Shown here: positions 16,510 to 19,267 of the stretch, in pieces
Position numbering within the stretch: position 1 is the first letter of the stretch
Layout of the letters: each line of letters begins with the position of its first letter
NCBI GenBank assembly: GCA_948766235.1
Contig: CAQCFX010000031.1
Location: 1 to 19,267 of the forward strand
DNA length: 19,267 nucleotides
Direction of reading: 5' to 3'
Source: an uncultured Oscillospiraceae bacterium
Lineage (GTDB): Bacteria; Bacillota; Clostridia; Oscillospirales; Oscillospiraceae
Made by a program: the position numbers and the translations under genes
Notes under the pieces: generated by a model
Seen by the model: only the letters and a program-made list of their open reading frames with translations
Databases searched by the model: none
Told to the model about the DNA's origin: nothing

Positions 16510-17565
16510 TTAGTACAGCGAGGTGTTGGACGCCTTGCGGGCGATGGTATTGGCCCCAATCACCAGCAGCATTCCGATGACGTTGTTCATCATTTCCGCC
16601 GCGGCCGCCACCCCTGGGAGGGGATTGTTCCCCATGCCCACCCGGTTGGCCAGGGTGGACACCACGTCGGCGGTGACATAGGTGTTGGTGTTGTAAAGCA
16701 GCAGCACCTTTTCGTAGCCGATGTTCAGCAGCGAGCCGATTCGGGTGATGAGCATGATGACGATGGTGGACAGGATGCTGGGCAGCACCACGTACCGCAT
16801 CTGGGCCATCTTGTCCGCGCCGTCAATCTGGGCGGCCTCGTAGCTGGTGGGAGAGATGGCGATGATGGCGGCGAAGAACACGATGCTGTCATAGCCCGCG
16901 CTCTCCCAGATGCCGCTGATCTGGTAGATGGAGCGGAAGAACGACGGGTTGTTCAGCAGTCCCGCGTTGGCCACCTCATTGCTGATAAGCCCCAGGCTTG
17001 ACAGGCCCTGGTTGATGATGCCCATGCCGGTGGTGAGGGAGCCCTGCTTCACCAGCATGGTTACCAGCGAGGTCATGACCACGGTGGACATGAACTTGGG
17101 CAGGTACGTCAGCACCTGGTAGACGCTCCGGGCGGCGTTTGAGCGGATTTCATTGAAAAACAGCGCCAGGATGATGGGGATGGGGAAACCGAAGCACAAC
17201 CCGTAGAAGCTGAGGATAAAGGTGTTTCTCAGCGCCCGCCAGAAATCGGTGGAGAGCTGGTCACCGCCGGCCAGCAGCCGTTTGAAATACGAAAAGCCGG
17301 AAAACAGCTGCTGCGAGACGGGCACGACGTCGTCTGACACCTTGAAGCACCCCAGCAGCTCGTACATGGGGAAATAGCGCCAGAACAGGAACACCAGCAG
17401 CATGGGCACCAGCATGATGTAAAGCCGCCAATCCTTCAGGATGGTCACGCCCACATGACGCCAGTAATGCTTCTCCACATCGTCCCGGACGACCTGCTCG
17501 GGGCTGATCCGGTAGACCTGGGCTTCCCTGTCGAACTCAAGGAAATCCGCTGCCCTATCTTTCAT
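16510..17565 (-). CDS. ABC sugar permease, LplB/MalF-like
   Basis: A 351-residue permease with about six helices after a cytoplasmic N-terminal region of roughly 45 residues that is longer than usual for LplB. The EAA loop YEAAQIDGADKMAQ (from 242) followed by VVLPS is intact. The start at 17565 has AAAGGAGG seven bases upstream. It partners the YtcP/MalG-like permease encoded next. The preceding gene ends 15 bases away, so all three are cotranscribed. LplB/YtcP pairs are known for complex plant or host glycan oligosaccharides, including rhamnogalacturonan in Bacillus, which fits this locus. Confidence 0.93.
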   Translation of the reverse strand: MKDRAADFLEFDREAQVYRISPEQVVRDDVEKHYWRHVGVTILKDWRLYIMLVPMLLVFLFWRYFPMYELLGCFKVSDDVVPVSQQLFSGFSYFKRLLAGGDQLSTDFWRALRNTFILSFYGLCFGFPIPIILALFFNEIRSNAARSVYQVLTYLPKFMSTVVMTSLVTMLVKQGSLTTGMGIINQGLSSLGLISNEVANAGLLNNPSFFRSIYQISGIWESAGYDSIVFFAAIIAISPTSYEAAQIDGADKMAQMRYVVLPSILSTIVIMLITRIGSLLNIGYEKVLLLYNTNTYVTADVVSTLANRVGMGNNPLPGVAAAAEMMNNVIGMLLVIGANTIARKASNTSLY

Positions 17566-17580
17566 AGTTTACCTCCTTTT

Positions 17581-18129
17581 TTACTCCCCCTCCGCGTGGA
17601 CGCGGAGAAGGTAATGTTTTTGATCTTCATAGACACCGTCCAGCTTTCGCGCTATCCAGATGATCACAAAGGTAAATAAGAGGGAGAGGCTGTCCGTGGT
17701 GAAAAAGCCCGCCACGCTGGCCGGGCTGGAGCCCAGCGCCCTCCCCGCCTGCATCAGCACCTGCACCAAAAGGGGGAATATCAGGGACAGGCGGCCGGTG
17801 CGCACCCGCTCCTTTCCCACCCGCCGGAGCAGGAGCACGGCCAGAACCGAAAACAGGTTGCCCATGCAGTAGACGACATACTGCCGGGGGGTGGCCCCGG
17901 AGAAAAAGCAGAATACAAGCCCCGCCTCCACGGCGTGAATGGCTCCCCAGAAGCCCCAGCGCATATAGACGATGGAGGCCATGGCCGCAGCAAGAGACAC
18001 GGTGAAGGGCTGGCCGGGGAACCACCAGTTGGCGGCCCGGACGATGAGAAACTCAAAGACCGCCAAGGTCAGCCCCATCATCGCCAGGTCGATGGCCCGG
18101 TATTCCTTCCATGTGCGCTGCCGTTTCAT
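17581..18129 (-). CDS. Polytopic membrane protein resembling an ECF S-component
   Basis: A 182-residue hydrophobic protein with five or six segments (about 12-32, 42-58, 60-78, 82-101, 113-130, 143-161), a basic N-terminus and a polar tail. Size, helix number and the small-residue-rich first helix (AMMGLTLAVFEFL) recall ECF transporter S-components. This is a visual resemblance only, and no EcfT or EcfA gene is nearby. The ATG at 18129 has AGGTG about six bases upstream; an in-frame GTG at 18138 would overlap that site. It is the first gene of the pectin operon, 15 bases before the LplB-like permease, so a role in the same importer is likely. Confidence 0.65.
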   Translation of the reverse strand: MKRQRTWKEYRAIDLAMMGLTLAVFEFLIVRAANWWFPGQPFTVSLAAAMASIVYMRWGFWGAIHAVEAGLVFCFFSGATPRQYVVYCMGNLFSVLAVLLLRRVGKERVRTGRLSLIFPLLVQVLMQAGRALGSSPASVAGFFTTDSLSLLFTFVIIWIARKLDGVYEDQKHYLLRVHAEGE

Positions 18130-18161
18130 TGGGGTCACCTGCCTTGCCGTTTGAGAGATAG

Positions 18162-18177
18162 GGCGGATTTTTCCGCC
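18162..18177. promoter_or_regulatory. Inverted repeat upstream of the pectin operon
   Basis: GGCGGA (18162-18167) and TCCGCC (18172-18177) flank TTTT, 33 bases upstream of the first operon start codon. It could be an operator or a small leader hairpin. No convincing minus-strand promoter was found in 18139-18300, although the minus strand of the plus-direction -10 reads TATTAT (18215-18210) and might serve both directions. Confidence 0.35.
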
Positions 18178-18185
18178 TTAGGGGA

Positions 18186-18214
18186 TAGGCACAGCCCTTC
18201 CCATCGGGTATAAT
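18186..18214 (+). promoter_or_regulatory. Promoter of the pectinesterase gene
   Basis: A perfect TATAAT at 18209-18214 lies 17 bases after TAGGCA (18186-18191), which matches four of six -35 consensus positions. Transcription would begin near 18221 and give a leader of about 80 bases containing two GC-rich inverted repeats. Confidence 0.6.
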
Positions 18215-18225
18215 AGAGGCGTCGG

Positions 18226-18269
18226 CCGCGGCGAAGCCCGCCGCGGGGGCATTTGCCGGCAAATGCCCC
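18226..18269 (+). promoter_or_regulatory. Two adjacent inverted repeats in the pectinesterase leader
   Basis: An 8-bp stem (18226-18233 with 18239-18246, 5-base loop) directly abuts a perfect 24-base palindrome at 18246-18269 (half GGGGCATTTGCC). Both lie between the predicted transcript start and the AAGGAGG at 18287-18293. There is no U-run, so they are not terminators. The palindrome could be a repressor operator just downstream of the promoter, or both could be RNA structure. Confidence 0.55.
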
Positions 18270-18300
18270 GCTATGCCGTTTCTATGAAGGAGGAATTGAT

Positions 18301-19161
18301 ATGATTCAAATTGATTCCAGCTGCAAGCTTCAGCAGGCGCTGGACCGCGCCCGCCCCGGCGATGTAATTGAGCTGGCCGAGGGGGAGTACCGGGCCAAGG
18401 CCGTCATCACCACTCCAAACCTCACCCTCGTTGGGGCGGGAGCGGAGCGCACGCGCATTATCTGGGACGACTACGCCAAAAAGCTGGACGAGAAAGGGGT
18501 GGAATACAATACCTTCCGCACCTGGACGCTGGCGGTGTGCGCCGACGGGGTGAGTATGCGGGAGCTGTCCATCGTCAACGACTCCCTGCATCCTGAGGAA
18601 AAGGGGCAGGAGGTGGCCCTGACGGTGTATGGCGACGGCTTTTCCATGGAGCGCTGCCGCCTGAGCTCTACCCAGGACACCCTGTTCCTGGGGCCGCTGC
18701 CCGCCGACCTCATCGAGCGGTACGACGGGTTTCTGCCCGATCACCTGCGCCGGGACAAGCCCTGCCGCCAACGGTTTTCAGACTGCCTCATCGAGGGCAC
18801 GGTGGACTTTATCTTCGGATGCGGAGAGGCGCTGTTTGAGCGGTGTGAAATCCGCTCCCTGGCGGACGCGCGGGATATCGGCTATGCCGCCGCCCCCGCC
18901 CACGCGCTGGAGCAGACCGAGGGCTTTCGCTTCTTGAACTGCCGCTTTACGGCGCAGGAGGGGGTGACCCCCGGCTCCATCTATCTGGCCCGGCCCTGGC
19001 GGGACTACGGGCTGTGCGTATTCGAAAATTGTACCTACGGCCCCCACATCTCTCCGCTGGGCTTTGATAAGTGGAACGACACAAATCGGGACAAGACCGC
19101 CCGGTTTTATGAGCGGCCGCCGGTCCGGGGCCGGGTGGAATGGGTGAAAACGATTAGATAG
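18301..19161 (+). CDS. CE8 pectinesterase, cytoplasmic type
   Basis: A 286-residue right-handed beta-helix esterase that removes methyl esters from polygalacturonate. CE8 signatures are complete: GQEVAL (102-107, Gln103), QDTLF (125-129, Gln125 and acid Asp126), GTVDFIFG (166-173, nucleophile Asp169) and LARPW (229-233, Arg231, Trp233). It has no signal peptide and is shorter than secreted pectinesterases, so it probably works on imported methylated oligomers. The ATG at 18301 has AAGGAGG seven bases upstream; the open frame to 18253 runs into the 24-base palindrome and is unlikely to be translated. It is transcribed divergently from the pectin operon. Confidence 0.93.
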   Translation: MIQIDSSCKLQQALDRARPGDVIELAEGEYRAKAVITTPNLTLVGAGAERTRIIWDDYAKKLDEKGVEYNTFRTWTLAVCADGVSMRELSIVNDSLHPEEKGQEVALTVYGDGFSMERCRLSSTQDTLFLGPLPADLIERYDGFLPDHLRRDKPCRQRFSDCLIEGTVDFIFGCGEALFERCEIRSLADARDIGYAAAPAHALEQTEGFRFLNCRFTAQEGVTPGSIYLARPWRDYGLCVFENCTYGPHISPLGFDKWNDTNRDKTARFYERPPVRGRVEWVKTIR

Positions 19162-19198
19162 CCCGCCGCTGACCACTTCTCTGCGCTTTTTTCGGGGC

Positions 19199-19230
19199 CC
19201 CCGCAAAGCCGTCCTTCAGGCTTTGTGGGG
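19199..19230 (+). other. 12-bp stem-loop ahead of the right-edge gene
   Basis: CCCCGCAAAGCC (19199-19210) pairs with GGCTTTGTGGGG (19219-19230) through one G-U pair, with an 8-base loop. AAAGGAGG follows at once (19231-19238). No U-run follows the stem, and the TTTTTT at 19187-19192 precedes it. It may shape the leader of the next gene or mark the end of the pectinesterase transcript after processing. Confidence 0.5.
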
Positions 19231-19247
19231 AAAGGAGGAGCAGCGCA

Positions 19248-19267
19248 GTGAGTGAGCTTTGCCGCTT
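19248..19267 (+). CDS. Possible start of a further gene, truncated by the window
   Basis: A GTG at 19248 lies nine bases after a perfect AAAGGAGG (19231-19238) and opens a frame (MSELCR...) to the window end. Only six codons are visible, so nothing can be said of the product, and the call rests on the ribosome binding site alone. Confidence 0.3.

Noticed and set aside
17581..18129. A full ECF-type vitamin transporter at the operon head
   Set aside because: Only an S-component-like protein is present. No EcfT or paired EcfA genes are in the window, so only the resemblance is reported.
18253..18300. Upstream in-frame ATG for the pectinesterase
   Set aside because: The added 16 residues begin inside the 24-base palindrome and include the Shine-Dalgarno of the ATG at 18301; they do not resemble a signal peptide.

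Overview
The window is GC-rich, densely coded bacterial DNA with strong AAAGGAGG-type ribosome binding sites, Gram-positive-style sugar ABC transporter parts (LplB/YtcP-like permeases, MsmK/UgpC-like ATPases) and a lipobox-bearing binding protein. This suggests a high-GC Clostridia member, perhaps an Oscillospiraceae-type gut commensal. That placement is inference; there is no rRNA or marker gene here. No mobile element, CRISPR array, tRNA or rRNA was found.

Left part (1-2284). A minus-strand secreted or lipoprotein gene runs off the left edge. It diverges from a two-gene plus-strand unit: an amidohydrolase-2 family hydrolase (355-1269) and an AEC-family permease (1292-2236). The divergent promoter region carries an exact 10-bp inverted repeat. 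A bidirectional terminator at 2254-2284 separates this unit from the convergent sugar isomerase/epimerase-like gene (2287-3141). Upstream of that gene lies an isolated 41-codon gene (3245-3370) with its own extended -10 promoter, ideal Shine-Dalgarno site and terminator.

Main part (3501-18129, minus strand). Fifteen closely spaced genes, several with 1- or 4-base stop/start overlaps, form one apparent pectin-utilisation operon. In transcription order they are: an S-component-like membrane protein; two ABC permeases; a 722-residue solute-binding lipoprotein; two small four-helix membrane proteins; an ABC ATPase; two more small membrane proteins; a GH28 polygalacturonase; a GH105 unsaturated uronyl hydrolase; a second ABC ATPase; KduI; a KduD-like dehydrogenase; and an alpha/beta-hydrolase esterase. 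A cytosolic-type pectinesterase (18301-19161) diverges from the operon head. A further gene may begin at the right edge.

How the parts fit. The binding protein and permeases probably import pectic oligosaccharides. The pectinesterase, GH28, GH105 and esterase all lack visible signal peptides, so de-esterification and cleavage probably occur in the cytoplasm. GH105 would release unsaturated uronate, whose open-chain form KduI and KduD convert toward 2-keto-3-deoxygluconate. KdgK, KdgA, a pectate lyase and a transcriptional regulator are not in the window. The most unusual element is the set of five small membrane proteins embedded with the transporter genes, four of them flanking one ATPase. 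They could be accessory subunits of an expanded oligosaccharide importer.
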